Below, piece by piece: positions 1-6,402 of a stretch of 12,359 bases of DNA. The stretch comes from Aalborgiella sp031424795 (lineage in GTDB: Bacteria > Pseudomonadota > Gammaproteobacteria > Burkholderiales > Burkholderiaceae_C), in contig JANPIC010000199.1 of assembly GCA_031424795.1 (NCBI GenBank), positions 1 through 12,359 of the forward strand, in the 5' to 3' direction. Numbering within the stretch: the stretch's first letter is position 1; each line of letters starts with the position of its first letter. The translations under genes and the position numbers were made by a program. The notes beneath the pieces were generated by a model. The model did not search any database. It saw only the letters and a list, made by a program, of their open reading frames with translations, and was not told the DNA's origin.

Positions 1-351
1 ATGTAACTCCTTGGCAGCGCCATGCCGGTCGTCCCATGCGTGGCAGAGGAAGACATCCCTAAGATCAGGTAGCGTCGTTCGCTTCTCAATGTTGTCGCGG
101 AAAGGCGTAAGCGCACGCACTTCTGCAGGCGTGTATGACACTGACGAACCAGCTCGCGACCACTTCGGCCTTGCGCTGCCGCCGCCACTGCTTCCAGACG
201 AGGAATAGGGAGGCGTGTAGGAAGGAGACGGGGAAGAGTACCCATAGCCGCTATAGCGGCTGTAACTGCTATAGCCGCCTCCACATGCAGGGCAGGCCGC
301 TCGACCGCCCGATGTGCGATGACCATAAACTGGTGCCGTGCATCTTGACAT
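1..351 (-). CDS. TIR-domain protein, N-terminal part (cut by left window edge)
   Basis: The minus frame is open from the ATG at 351-349 to the window edge, giving exactly 117 codons without a stop. Residues 1-26 hold a possible zinc site, C4-x6-H11-x8-C20-x2-C23 (C20-P-A-C23). Residues 27-73 are low complexity, almost all Ser, Tyr, Gly and Pro. From about residue 96 the sequence PDLRDVFLCHAWDDRHGAAK fits the first beta strand and following loop of a bacterial TIR domain (family consensus DVFLSHA-x-x-D). The rest of the TIR domain, including any catalytic glutamate, lies outside the window. GAAGGG (360-365) sits 8 nt before the ATG and supports the start. Bacterial TIR domains are commonly NAD-degrading or NAD-processing effectors of anti-phage systems such as Thoeris; that role here is inference. 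Neighbouring genes to the left are not visible, so the system type cannot be named. Confidence 0.82.
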   Translation of the reverse strand, partial: MSRCTAPVYGHRTSGGRAACPACGGGYSSYSRYSGYGYSSPSPSYTPPYSSSGSSGGGSARPKWSRAGSSVSYTPAEVRALTPFRDNIEKRTTLPDLRDVFLCHAWDDRHGAAKELH

Positions 352-359
352 ATCTTTTA

Positions 360-406
360 CCCTTCACTTAAAAATACCTTATATCCTAGATATTAAGCGA
401 TTTCAC
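360..406 (-). promoter_or_regulatory. Probable promoter and RBS of the TIR gene
   Basis: On the minus strand a GTGAAA box (401-406) and a TATAAG box (378-383) are separated by 17 nt, a sigma70-like arrangement with 4/6 and 5/6 matches. A start of transcription near 371 would leave a leader of about 20 nt containing GAAGGG at 360-365. The -10 region lies in an imperfect palindrome (CTTATATC, three bases, GATATTAAG on the plus strand), which could be an operator. This is visual matching only. Confidence 0.4.
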
Positions 407-442
407 TGATTATTTGTACATATTTTTGCGGCGTTGCACCAC

Positions 443-527
443 AAATTAAGGTCAGAGTCCAATTTCGATGTGAATGGGTTGTCCGTCGAAGGGTGAATTG
501 TCCTGAATTGGAATCTGACCCTAATTT
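443..527. repeat. Inverted-repeat element with 22-bp arms (REP/MITE-like)
   Basis: The arms are 443-464 and 506-527. They are reverse complements at 20 of 22 positions and are separated by 41 nt with no coding sequence. Each arm contains GGTCAGA-x-TCCAATT read in opposite directions. This matches my recollection of a GGGTCAGA(C/T)TCCAATT motif scattered in many proteobacterial genomes near small transposase genes; I could not check that here. No transposase lies in the window, so it is either a non-autonomous element or a remnant. No clear target-site duplication is seen. Confidence 0.6.
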
Positions 528-553
528 ATTCGTCTTCGTTCACTGAGGATTCA

Positions 554-609
554 AAATTCCCCTTCATTTGAAGGGGTGGCGCGAAGCGACGGGGTAGCTC
601 TGGGAATTT
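554..609. repeat. 56-bp palindromic element with AAATTCCC ends
   Basis: The ends are perfect 8-bp inverted repeats, AAATTCCC (554-561) and GGGAATTT (602-609). Inside is a perfect 7-bp hairpin, CCCCTTC-ATTT-GAAGGGG (559-576), followed by GTGGCGCGAAGCGACGGGGT, which contains a small CGC-GAA-GCG fold. The composition is more GC-rich than the surrounding gap. This resembles a dispersed palindromic repeat (GGGGTGGCGCGAAGCG type) that I recall from several genomes. No coding potential is seen. Confidence 0.5.
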
Positions 610-625
610 AGGGTATGGTTATCGA

Positions 626-691
626 GCTATTATTTGCTATAAATAACATAGCAAATAAAGCAATAAATACGCCGGCTAGAGTCGTATTTAT
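626..691 (-). repeat. Dispersed repeat, copy 1
   Basis: Read on the minus strand, the core CTCTAGCCGGCGTATTTATT occupies 662-681. It differs by one base from copy 2 (4013-4032) and by one base from copy 3 (11774-11793). After the core on the minus strand comes a perfect 10-bp hairpin, TATTTGCTAT with a 7-nt loop (631-657). The core itself is flanked by a second 9-bp inverted repeat, ATAAATACG/CGTATTTAT (663-671 and 683-691). The copy starts about 10 nt after the stop codon of the ETF-QO gene and could also act as its transcript end. Confidence 0.65.
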
Positions 692-700
692 GACTTATTT

Positions 701-2392
701 TTACATCCCCGCATAATTCGGCCCACCGCCGCCTTCAGGTGTCACCCAGACGATATTCTGCGTCGGGTCTTTGATGTCGCAGGTTTTGCAGTGGACGCAG
801 TTTTGGGCGTTGATTTGCAGGCGGTCGGTGTTGTCTTCGTTTTTGACGAATTCGTAGACGCCAGCGGGGCAGTAGCGGGCTTCTGGGCCGGCGTATTTGG
901 CTAGGTTGATGGCTACGGGTACGGAGGCGTCGCGCAGGGTCAAATGTGCGGGTTGTTGCTCTTCGTGGTTGGTGTTGCTGATGAAGACGCTGCTCAGGCG
1001 GTCAAAGGTCAGTTTGCCATCGGGCTTGGGGTAAATAATCGGCTTACAGTCGGCAGCGGGTTTCAGGTAGGCGTGGTCGGGCTTGTCGCGGCGCAGGGTC
1101 CACGGGATGTTTCCACGCAAAACAAATTGCTCGAAACCGTTCATCAGGGTCGCCACGGTCAGGCCGTATTTGAACCAGTTTTTGAAGTTGCGGTCTTTGT
1201 TCAGCTCGGTGTGCAGCCAGCTTTTCTCGAAGGCTTCGGGGTAGGCGCTGAGTTCGTCATGTTGACGACCTGCGACTATGGCGTCATACGCGGCTTCTGC
1301 GGCTTGCATGCCGGTTTTGATGGCGGCGTGGCTGCCTTTGATACGGCCTACGTTCAGGTAGCCGGCGTTGCAGCCGATCAATGCGCCGCCCGGGAACACG
1401 GTTTTGGGCAGGGCGTTGATGCCGCTGGCGTTGATGGCGCGAGCGCCGTAGCCTAGGCGTTTGGCGTTGACTTCGCCTTTGTCGTTTTCAAAGTAATAGC
1501 GCACATTCGGGTGGGTTTTCCAGCGCTGGAACTCTTCAAACGGGCTCAAATACGGGTTGCTGTAGCCCAAACCGGTCACAAAGCCGAGCGCGACTTTGTT
1601 ACCTTCTAGGTGATAGAGGAATGCGCCGCCATAGGTGTCGGCATCCATAGGCCAGCCGGCGGTGTGCATCACAAAGCCGGGTTTGTGTTTGGCAGGGTCG
1701 ATTTCCCACAGCTCTTTGATGCCCAAACCCCAGCTTTGCGGGTCGCGGTCTGCGTCCAGCTTGAATTTCTCAATCAGCTGCTTACCCAAATGACCGCGTG
1801 CGCCCTCGGCAAACACGGTGTATTTGCCCAATAGCTCCATGCCGAGCTGGAAACTCTCCATAGGTTCACCGTCTTTGCCAATGCCCATATTGCCAGTGGC
1901 GACGCCTTTGACACTGCCATTCTCATTGTACAGAACCTCTGCACCCGTAAAGCCGGGGAAGATTTCCACACCTAGCGCTTCAGCCTGCTCGCCCAACCAT
2001 TTGGTGAACGCGCCTAGGCTGATGATGTAGTTGCCGTGGTTTTCGTAGATGGGGGGCAGCAACATGTTTGGCACGCGGGTGCCAGACTTTTCGCTCAAAA
2101 AGATGATGGCATCTTCGGTGACAGGCTGCGTCAGCGGTGCGCCCAGTTCTTTCCAATTGGGGAACAGCTCGTTCAGCGCAATCGGATCCATGATCGCGCC
2201 AGACAGGATGTGCGCACCTGGCTCAGAGCCTTTTTCCAGCACCACGACAGAGACATCGGTGCCTTTTTCGGCGGCCAACTGCTTCAAGCGGATAGCGGTC
2301 GCCAACCCACCAGGGCCGCCACCGACGACGACGACGTCGTATTCCATGGATTCGCGCGGGCCGTGGGTGGCGAGGATCTCTTGTGGGGTCAT
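701..2392 (-). CDS. Electron transfer flavoprotein-ubiquinone oxidoreductase (ETF-QO)
   Basis: This 563-residue protein matches the full length of ETF-QO, the membrane-associated iron-sulfur flavoenzyme that takes electrons from reduced ETF (fatty-acid and amino-acid acyl-CoA oxidation) and gives them to ubiquinone. The N-terminal FAD dinucleotide fold has VVVVGGGPGGLA with the glycine motif at 24-29. The C-terminal 4Fe-4S ligands are C508 (CPAGVYEF) and the cluster C532-x2-C535-x2-C538 (CVHCKTCDIKDP). The C-terminus GGGGPNYAGM is typical of the family. The ATG at 2392 is preceded by a weak GAGAG site; a second ATG at residue 16 (MEYDVVVVG) is possible but would drop a usual N-terminal extension. 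The ETF subunit genes are not in the window. It is transcribed away from the transporter gene at 2563, with a 170-nt gap between the two starts in which I see no convincing promoter pair. Confidence 0.96.
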   Translation of the reverse strand: MTPQEILATHGPRESMEYDVVVVGGGPGGLATAIRLKQLAAEKGTDVSVVVLEKGSEPGAHILSGAIMDPIALNELFPNWKELGAPLTQPVTEDAIIFLSEKSGTRVPNMLLPPIYENHGNYIISLGAFTKWLGEQAEALGVEIFPGFTGAEVLYNENGSVKGVATGNMGIGKDGEPMESFQLGMELLGKYTVFAEGARGHLGKQLIEKFKLDADRDPQSWGLGIKELWEIDPAKHKPGFVMHTAGWPMDADTYGGAFLYHLEGNKVALGFVTGLGYSNPYLSPFEEFQRWKTHPNVRYYFENDKGEVNAKRLGYGARAINASGINALPKTVFPGGALIGCNAGYLNVGRIKGSHAAIKTGMQAAEAAYDAIVAGRQHDELSAYPEAFEKSWLHTELNKDRNFKNWFKYGLTVATLMNGFEQFVLRGNIPWTLRRDKPDHAYLKPAADCKPIIYPKPDGKLTFDRLSSVFISNTNHEEQQPAHLTLRDASVPVAINLAKYAGPEARYCPAGVYEFVKNEDNTDRLQINAQNCVHCKTCDIKDPTQNIVWVTPEGGGGPNYAGM

Positions 2393-2562
2393 GGTAGGCT
2401 CTCTTGTTTTGGGTGGCAGTGTAAGTTGATGCCATTTTAGGGGCTGTAGTGCGGAAAATTTGTCACTTATGTGGCGAAGTTGAACTTTGGCTGCGGGTTT
2501 GATGGTTTCTAAAGAGCGTTCTCTAATTCATATCGTGATTCATAAGGTGATGTAGGTTTTCA

Positions 2563-3516
2563 ATGCAGATATTTAACGGTAAAAGTGGGGGCATATTGGC
2601 GGGCTTGGCGGCGGGTGCGTTGTGGGGCTTGGTGTTCGTCGCGCCGCGCATGGTTTTAGGTGACGCTCATGTCTCCTCAGGATTCACGTCTGTAGATTTA
2701 ACGGCAGGGCGGTTTTTGAGCTATGGTTTGATCGCGGCGGTGCTGATGTTCATCGGTTTACGTAGTCGAACATTGCCCACCTTGAACCAAGCCTTCGCCG
2801 CTTTGGGCTTGAGTTTGCTCGGTTTTACCGGCTATTACTTGCTCTTGGTACTCGCCATCAATGACGCTGGCACGGAAATGCCCACGCTCATCATCGGCAC
2901 GATTCCGATTTGGGTGATGTTCATCGGCAAGCAGCAGGGTTTGAGCTTTCGCAGCTTGTTGCCGGGTCTGCTGCTCACGGCAGGCGGCTTGGTATTGATG
3001 GCTTATGTGCAATTACAGGGTCAGACTGACATTCAGAGCGCAGTTCAGAAGACAGTTTCAACAAACTACTGGCGCGGCCTCGCCTTCGCACTTGCTTCGA
3101 TGGTCTGTTGGACGATTTTTGCCATTGCTAACTCGGTTTGGTTGAAAAAGCATCCTGAAGTCAGCGCGGCAGATTGGGCGAACTGGTTGGGTGTGGCGAC
3201 GGGTTTGGGGGCTTGGCTGCTTTGGATGTTGGCGGGGTCAGATATAAAAACCATGACGAACGACCCTAAATTCGCCTCGTTTGCCATCATTTGCATAGCA
3301 ACAGGCTTAGGTTCGGCATGGCTAGCGACCATTTTTTGGAACATTGCGAGTCAGCGGCTCAGCGCCAGTTTGTGCGGGCAGTTGATTGTGTCTGAGACGG
3401 TGTTTGCCTTGATCTACTCATCGTGGTGGGACGGGCAGTTGCCCGCTTTTCTGGCGATGATAGCGGGTGTCATGTTTGTGTTGGGGATTTTGGCTAGTAT
3501 TAAAGCTCACCGTTGA
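2563..3516 (+). CDS. DMT-superfamily (EamA) inner-membrane transporter
   Basis: The 317-residue protein is strongly hydrophobic, with about ten predicted membrane segments in two similar halves. This is the usual size and layout of EamA/RhaT-type drug/metabolite transporters. The first segment (GILAGLAAGALWGLVFVAPR) has the glycine/alanine-rich pattern followed by a tryptophan that is typical of the first EamA helix. A hydrophilic stretch around residues 150-170 separates the halves. Substrate cannot be told from sequence. The ATG at 2563 has only a weak upstream purine tract (AAGGTGATGTAGG). Its stop codon (3514-3516) lies 53 nt before the likely start of the thioesterase gene, so the two are probably co-transcribed. 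Confidence 0.85.
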   Translation: MQIFNGKSGGILAGLAAGALWGLVFVAPRMVLGDAHVSSGFTSVDLTAGRFLSYGLIAAVLMFIGLRSRTLPTLNQAFAALGLSLLGFTGYYLLLVLAINDAGTEMPTLIIGTIPIWVMFIGKQQGLSFRSLLPGLLLTAGGLVLMAYVQLQGQTDIQSAVQKTVSTNYWRGLAFALASMVCWTIFAIANSVWLKKHPEVSAADWANWLGVATGLGAWLLWMLAGSDIKTMTNDPKFASFAIICIATGLGSAWLATIFWNIASQRLSASLCGQLIVSETVFALIYSSWWDGQLPAFLAMIAGVMFVLGILASIKAHR

Positions 3517-3569
3517 CAAGCGCATCGCTAAATTCTTTTATTTTCAACTCAAATAGCTATAAATTCACC

Positions 3570-3995
3570 ATGAAATTCATCCTTCCAGAGAAGAAAAAAC
3601 TTGTGTACGAGATGTCAATGCCCATCCGCTGGGGCGATATGGACGCGATGGGGCACGTCAACAACACGATTTACTTTCGGTATTTAGAAACCTGCCGTAT
3701 TGACTGGATGAGCTCGATTGGCGCGTTGCCTGATGCGAAAGGCGACGGCCCGGTCATCGTCAACGCGTTTTGTAATTTCTACAAACAATTGGAATACCCG
3801 GGGGATGTGGTCGTCAAAATGTATGTGAGTGACCCTGCCCGCACGACTTTTGAAACCTGGGGAACCATGGAACGCGCCGACCAACCCGGCGTGATTTATG
3901 CGGCCGGCGGCGCAACGACGATTTGGGTGAACTTTCCCAAGCAAAAATCGCACGATTTACCAGATTGGATGCGGAAGATCGTTGGCAATGATTAA
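3570..3995 (+). CDS. Acyl-CoA thioesterase, 4HBT hotdog family
   Basis: This is a 141-residue single hotdog-fold protein. The segment RWGDMDAMGHVNNTIYFRYL (residues 20-39) is the 4HBT/YbgC signature, with the aspartate-containing loop before the H-V-N-N-x-x-Y-F-R-Y helix. It probably hydrolyses a thioester of CoA; the acyl group is unknown. I chose the ATG at 3570 because it gives the usual family N-terminus just before LVYEMSMPIRWGD. An in-frame TTG at 3513 overlaps the transporter stop codon (TTGA) and would add 19 residues without family similarity. Neither start has a strong ribosome site, so translation may depend on coupling to the transporter gene. It converges with the gene at 4085-4933. 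Confidence 0.88.
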   Translation: MKFILPEKKKLVYEMSMPIRWGDMDAMGHVNNTIYFRYLETCRIDWMSSIGALPDAKGDGPVIVNAFCNFYKQLEYPGDVVVKMYVSDPARTTFETWGTMERADQPGVIYAAGGATTIWVNFPKQKSHDLPDWMRKIVGND

Positions 3996-4009
3996 AACAG
4001 TGCCAAATG

Positions 4010-4067
4010 TACCTTTAGCCGGCGTATTTATTAACTGAGTAGCTATTATATTAATAGCAAATTTGAA
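4010..4067 (+). repeat. Dispersed repeat, copy 2 (with terminator-like hairpin)
   Basis: The core CTTTAGCCGGCGTATTTATT (4013-4032) is one base different from copy 1. Downstream lies a perfect 7-bp hairpin, GCTATTA-TAT-TAATAGC (4042-4058), followed by AAATTT. The copy fills most of the 89-nt gap between two convergent genes (stops at 3995 and 4085), where a repeat could serve as a bidirectional transcript end. Confidence 0.65.
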
Positions 4068-4084
4068 TCCAAACTGAACTGAAT

Positions 4085-4933
4085 TTATCGAACTGCCCGC
4101 CAGCTGTTCGCGTGGGCTTCCAGCCAGTTCGCCGCCAGTTGCTGGTTGTCGCCAAACGGGTCGTGATTCGGGTGGAAATCGCGTTTGAAATAGGCCAACA
4201 GCGGCATGGTGCAGCGCCACACAAAGCCATTTTTACCGACTAAAAACTTCGCCGCACCCCACCAAGTCGAGGGTTTGAACAGGCTGCCATCGTGCCACAG
4301 GTTCAGCGTGGTTTGTCGCACAGTGTCATAGGTAAACAGCACCAAAACGTAGAGATACCAACGGATGCGCCAAGCGTAGTTGCCGCCAATGGCTTGGTAC
4401 ACGTCGAAGGCGACGGCTTTGTGCTCGGTTTCCTCGGCAGCGTGCCAGCGCCACAGCGTTGCCATTTTCTCGTCAGCCCCCGCAAACCACGAGTCGTAGC
4501 GCAGCGTGCCGTCGGCAAACACAGCGGTGCAGTGCTCAAAAGCGGCTGTAACAGCCAGAAAATGCTTGGGGTTGATGTTTTGGCTACGGGCAAATTCCAG
4601 CCGTTTCGTTGCCCAATGTTCCCAGCGGTTGACCAAGCCTTGGGTCGCCAAGTGCTCGTTGTACAGGTTGTGAATGCGGCGGTGCGTGGCTTCTTGGCCT
4701 ATGAATTGCGCTACGGTGGCACGCAGTGGCGCGTAGTCGCTTGCGTCAGGAAGCTGCTTGGCGCACTCGCGCACAGCGTCGATAAAGCTTTGCTCACCAA
4801 CGGGGAAGCTCATCGACAGGGCGTTGTAATACTGGCTCAAAAACGCACCGCCACCGTGCCAATGGCGCTCGAACCCGCTTTCGATGTCGATTTCTAGCTT
4901 GCGGACGGTGAGCTGGGGGCTGTTGTCAATCAT
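4085..4933 (-). CDS. PF10118-type 'metal-dependent hydrolase' with ferritin-like ligand pattern
   Basis: I recognise the protein (282 residues) as the family annotated as predicted metal-dependent hydrolase (PF10118), of undefined biochemical role. Typical features are RHWHGGGAFLSQYYNALSMS near residues 23-42 and FPVGEQSF (43-50). Across four predicted helices one sees E48, E81-x2-H84, E133 (FEHC) and E168-x2-H171 (EETEH). This E / ExxH / E / ExxH order is what ferritin-like di-iron carboxylate proteins use to hold two metals, so an oxidase or oxygenase-type activity is as likely as hydrolysis; that is my inference. The hydrophobic stretch WYLYVLVLFTYDTV (about 193-206) may contact the membrane. 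I use the ATG at 4933; an in-frame TTG two codons upstream is less likely. No Shine-Dalgarno site is seen: an 8-bp hairpin lies directly before the start. Confidence 0.8.
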   Translation of the reverse strand: MIDNSPQLTVRKLEIDIESGFERHWHGGGAFLSQYYNALSMSFPVGEQSFIDAVRECAKQLPDASDYAPLRATVAQFIGQEATHRRIHNLYNEHLATQGLVNRWEHWATKRLEFARSQNINPKHFLAVTAAFEHCTAVFADGTLRYDSWFAGADEKMATLWRWHAAEETEHKAVAFDVYQAIGGNYAWRIRWYLYVLVLFTYDTVRQTTLNLWHDGSLFKPSTWWGAAKFLVGKNGFVWRCTMPLLAYFKRDFHPNHDPFGDNQQLAANWLEAHANSWRAVR

Positions 4934-4934
4934 C

Positions 4935-4956
4935 GCCAAATATAACTTTATTTGGC
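4935..4956 (-). promoter_or_regulatory. 8-bp hairpin directly upstream of the PF10118 gene start
   Basis: GCCAAATA (4935-4942) and TATTTGGC (4949-4956) form a perfect 8-bp inverted repeat with a 6-nt loop. It ends one nucleotide before the ATG on the minus strand. As RNA it would fold over the place where a ribosome site should be; as DNA it could be a repressor site. Confidence 0.45.
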
Positions 4957-4983
4957 CTTGGGTGCTCGTGCTTTTGTGTCGTT

Positions 4984-5028
4984 AGGTAAAACTCAGGGTT
5001 TGGCATCCTGCCACTGAAGCCAGTATGC
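4984..5028 (-). pseudogene. Relic of the 3' end of an AhpD-like gene
   Basis: This stretch matches 9975-10020, the last part of the intact AhpD-like gene before its final codons, at about 85% over 46 aligned positions with one indel. On the minus strand it still reads MPNPEFYL, identical to the intact protein at that point, but the frame upstream is broken and the remainder of the gene is absent. The two copies lie in the same orientation and bracket the regulator/globin/cupin/methyltransferase module. The relic may be the original gene end left behind by an insertion, or the residue of a lost paralogue. Confidence 0.65.
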
Positions 5029-5041
5029 ACAGCTTTCTCAG

Positions 5042-5869
5042 TCACCGAAGCTTGATTACCACTTCAAGATACTCACTGGGTACCACCATCGACCCATCGG
5101 CTGTGCGGTTGAAATGTTGTACGAGTTTAATCACATCGGCAGAAAATGACTCTTGTTTGTCTGCGCCTACAGCCATGAACGCCTTTTGCATCGGACCGTA
5201 GTAGGTACGAAACGTGTCGAACCAGTGCTGCGGCGAGCGGTAGCGAAACACAAAATGCTTCCGTTCCGTCACAAGCGTATCGATACGCTCACCAAACAGC
5301 ACCCGCAGGCGTTCTTCCGTGCCCCAAAGCGATGGTGACTTGATACCTGCGGGGGGCGGGATGTAGCGGCCGATCAACTTGAACAACTCACCAATGAAGC
5401 TGGTCGGTGTCCAGTTCGCCATGCCTATTTTGCCGCCAGGCTTGCACACCCGGGCGAGTTCGCTTGCCGCCCGTTTCTGATCGGGCGTGAACATCACACC
5501 GAACGTAGACACGACGATGTCAAACGATGCGTCCGGATATGGCAGGTTCTCAGCATCTGCCACTTCAAACTGCACGGCCATACCCTCGGCACTCGCCCGC
5601 ATTCGGCCTCGTTCTAACAGCGCACCCACATAATCGGTCGAGACAACGTCGCACCAGCGTCGCGCAGCCGCCAGTGTCGCGTTGCCATTACCGGCGGCTA
5701 CATCAAGCACCCGCTGGCCTGCGCGTAAATCGAGCGATTCGCACAGGTTTTCACCGACGATCTGTAAAGTAGTGCCAATCACGGCATAGTCGCCCGCGGA
5801 CCAGGCCAATTGCTGCTTTTGTTTGACGGCAACAAAATCGACAACGGGTGGGGGGGATAAGGTTTCCAT
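5042..5869 (-). CDS. Class I SAM-dependent methyltransferase (UbiE/Methyltransf_11 type)
   Basis: The 275-residue protein has a complete class I methyltransferase core: motif I VLDVAAGNGN (residues 54-63), an acidic residue ending the second strand (STD79Y), DAENLPYPDASFDIVVSTF (motifs II-III) and LARVCKPGGKIGMANW (motif IV/V region). This is the small-molecule UbiE-like type; the substrate cannot be read from sequence. The helix before motif I (KQKQQLAWSAGDYAVIG, about 16-32) resembles the cap of ubiquinone/menaquinone-type and other secondary-metabolite methyltransferases. The start at 5869 is fixed by AGGAGT (5876-5881) with a 6-nt spacer; an open frame continues to 5899 but lacks a ribosome site. 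It is 43 nt downstream of the cupin gene and is the last gene of the globin-cupin-methyltransferase transcription unit. Confidence 0.9.
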   Translation of the reverse strand: METLSPPPVVDFVAVKQKQQLAWSAGDYAVIGTTLQIVGENLCESLDLRAGQRVLDVAAGNGNATLAAARRWCDVVSTDYVGALLERGRMRASAEGMAVQFEVADAENLPYPDASFDIVVSTFGVMFTPDQKRAASELARVCKPGGKIGMANWTPTSFIGELFKLIGRYIPPPAGIKSPSLWGTEERLRVLFGERIDTLVTERKHFVFRYRSPQHWFDTFRTYYGPMQKAFMAVGADKQESFSADVIKLVQHFNRTADGSMVVPSEYLEVVIKLR

Positions 5870-5912
5870 GAATGTACTCCTGAAGAATGGTTTTCTCACG
5901 TCGTGAAAGGCC

Positions 5913-6299
5913 TTAGCCTTTCACCTTCTCGATCATGTGATTGATGACATGGCTGTGCTGGTTCTGTGGGCTGAACATGATGATCTCGGCGTCGGCATCG
6001 ACCTTCACGTTGTGCCCCGGCGGCCAGTAAAACAAGTCACTGGCGTTGACCGTCTCCTGGGTGCCGTTCGCGTCGGTGGTGGTGAGTTGCCCGCGCAAGA
6101 CGTAGCCCCAGTGTGGGCATTGGCACATATTGCCCTCCAGTCCCTGAAACAGCGGCGTGGTATCGACGCCGGCCGAGAGGCTGAAGTACTCGCCGCTGAT
6201 CTTCCCCAGACCTGTTGCATCGCCGAAATCCGTTTGCTGACGGATCACGGCACCGGGTATCTGCATCTTGACGGTTACGTTGTCTTTGGCGATTTTCAT
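5913..6299 (-). CDS. Small cupin-domain protein
   Basis: This is a 128-residue single-domain cupin. GYVLRGQL (65-72) fits the end of cupin motif 1 and DLFYWPPGHNVKV (88-100) fits motif 2 with P94-G95-H96. The classical motif 1 metal ligands (HxH and a glutamate) are not all present: H63 and H96 remain, with C59 and C61 nearby, so metal binding is uncertain and could use cysteines. The start at 6299 is set by AGGAGA (6307-6312) with a 7-nt spacer. The reading frame stays open upstream to 6398, and that extension is a relic of a globin gene, not cupin sequence. The gene lies between globin and methyltransferase on the same strand, spaced like an operon. Function is unknown; small cupins of this kind are often grouped with oxidative or small-molecule enzymes. 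Confidence 0.82.
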   Translation of the reverse strand: MKIAKDNVTVKMQIPGAVIRQQTDFGDATGLGKISGEYFSLSAGVDTTPLFQGLEGNMCQCPHWGYVLRGQLTTTDANGTQETVNASDLFYWPPGHNVKVDADAEIIMFSPQNQHSHVINHMIEKVKG

Positions 6300-6347
6300 G
6301 GTAGTTTCTCCTAGATGTTGACTGGTTGAATTATTTGCTGCGGGGGG

Positions 6348-6398
6348 CGCGATGCCTTGCACCTCACCCAAGCGCTGGTAAAGGGTGCTTGTTTGCAA
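6348..6398 (-). pseudogene. 5' fragment of a second truncated-globin gene
   Basis: From a TTG at 6398 the minus strand reads LQTSTLYQRLGEVQGIAPP. This repeats the N-terminus of the intact globin (TTTLYQRLGENEGIAH), with roughly 70% nucleotide identity over 40 positions, and then the similarity stops. It starts 4 nt after the globin stop codon and runs in frame into the cupin gene. The simplest reading is a tandem globin duplication, later deleted apart from the first ~17 codons. A translated N-terminal extension of the cupin cannot be excluded, but the cupin has its own good ribosome site. Confidence 0.6.
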
Positions 6399-6402
6399 GC
6401 GA

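Noticed and set aside
944..1456. 170-codon plus-strand open frame opposite the ETF-QO gene
   Set aside because: It is antisense to a full-length, motif-complete ETF-QO gene, the protein resembles no family, and no ribosome site stands out.
3545..3566. Possible fourth copy of the dispersed repeat (CAAATAGCTATAAATTC)
   Set aside because: Only a short AT-rich palindromic part resembles the hairpin side of the family; the TAGCCGGCGTAT core is absent.
3513..3569. Extension of the thioesterase to a TTG overlapping the transporter stop
   Set aside because: The added 19 residues (Ser/Asn-rich) have no family similarity. The ATG at 3570 gives the normal N-terminus, though TTGA coupling cannot be fully excluded.
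4292..4897. 201-codon plus-strand open frame opposite the PF10118 gene
   Set aside because: The minus strand carries a clear family protein with conserved ligands; this frame is its complement.
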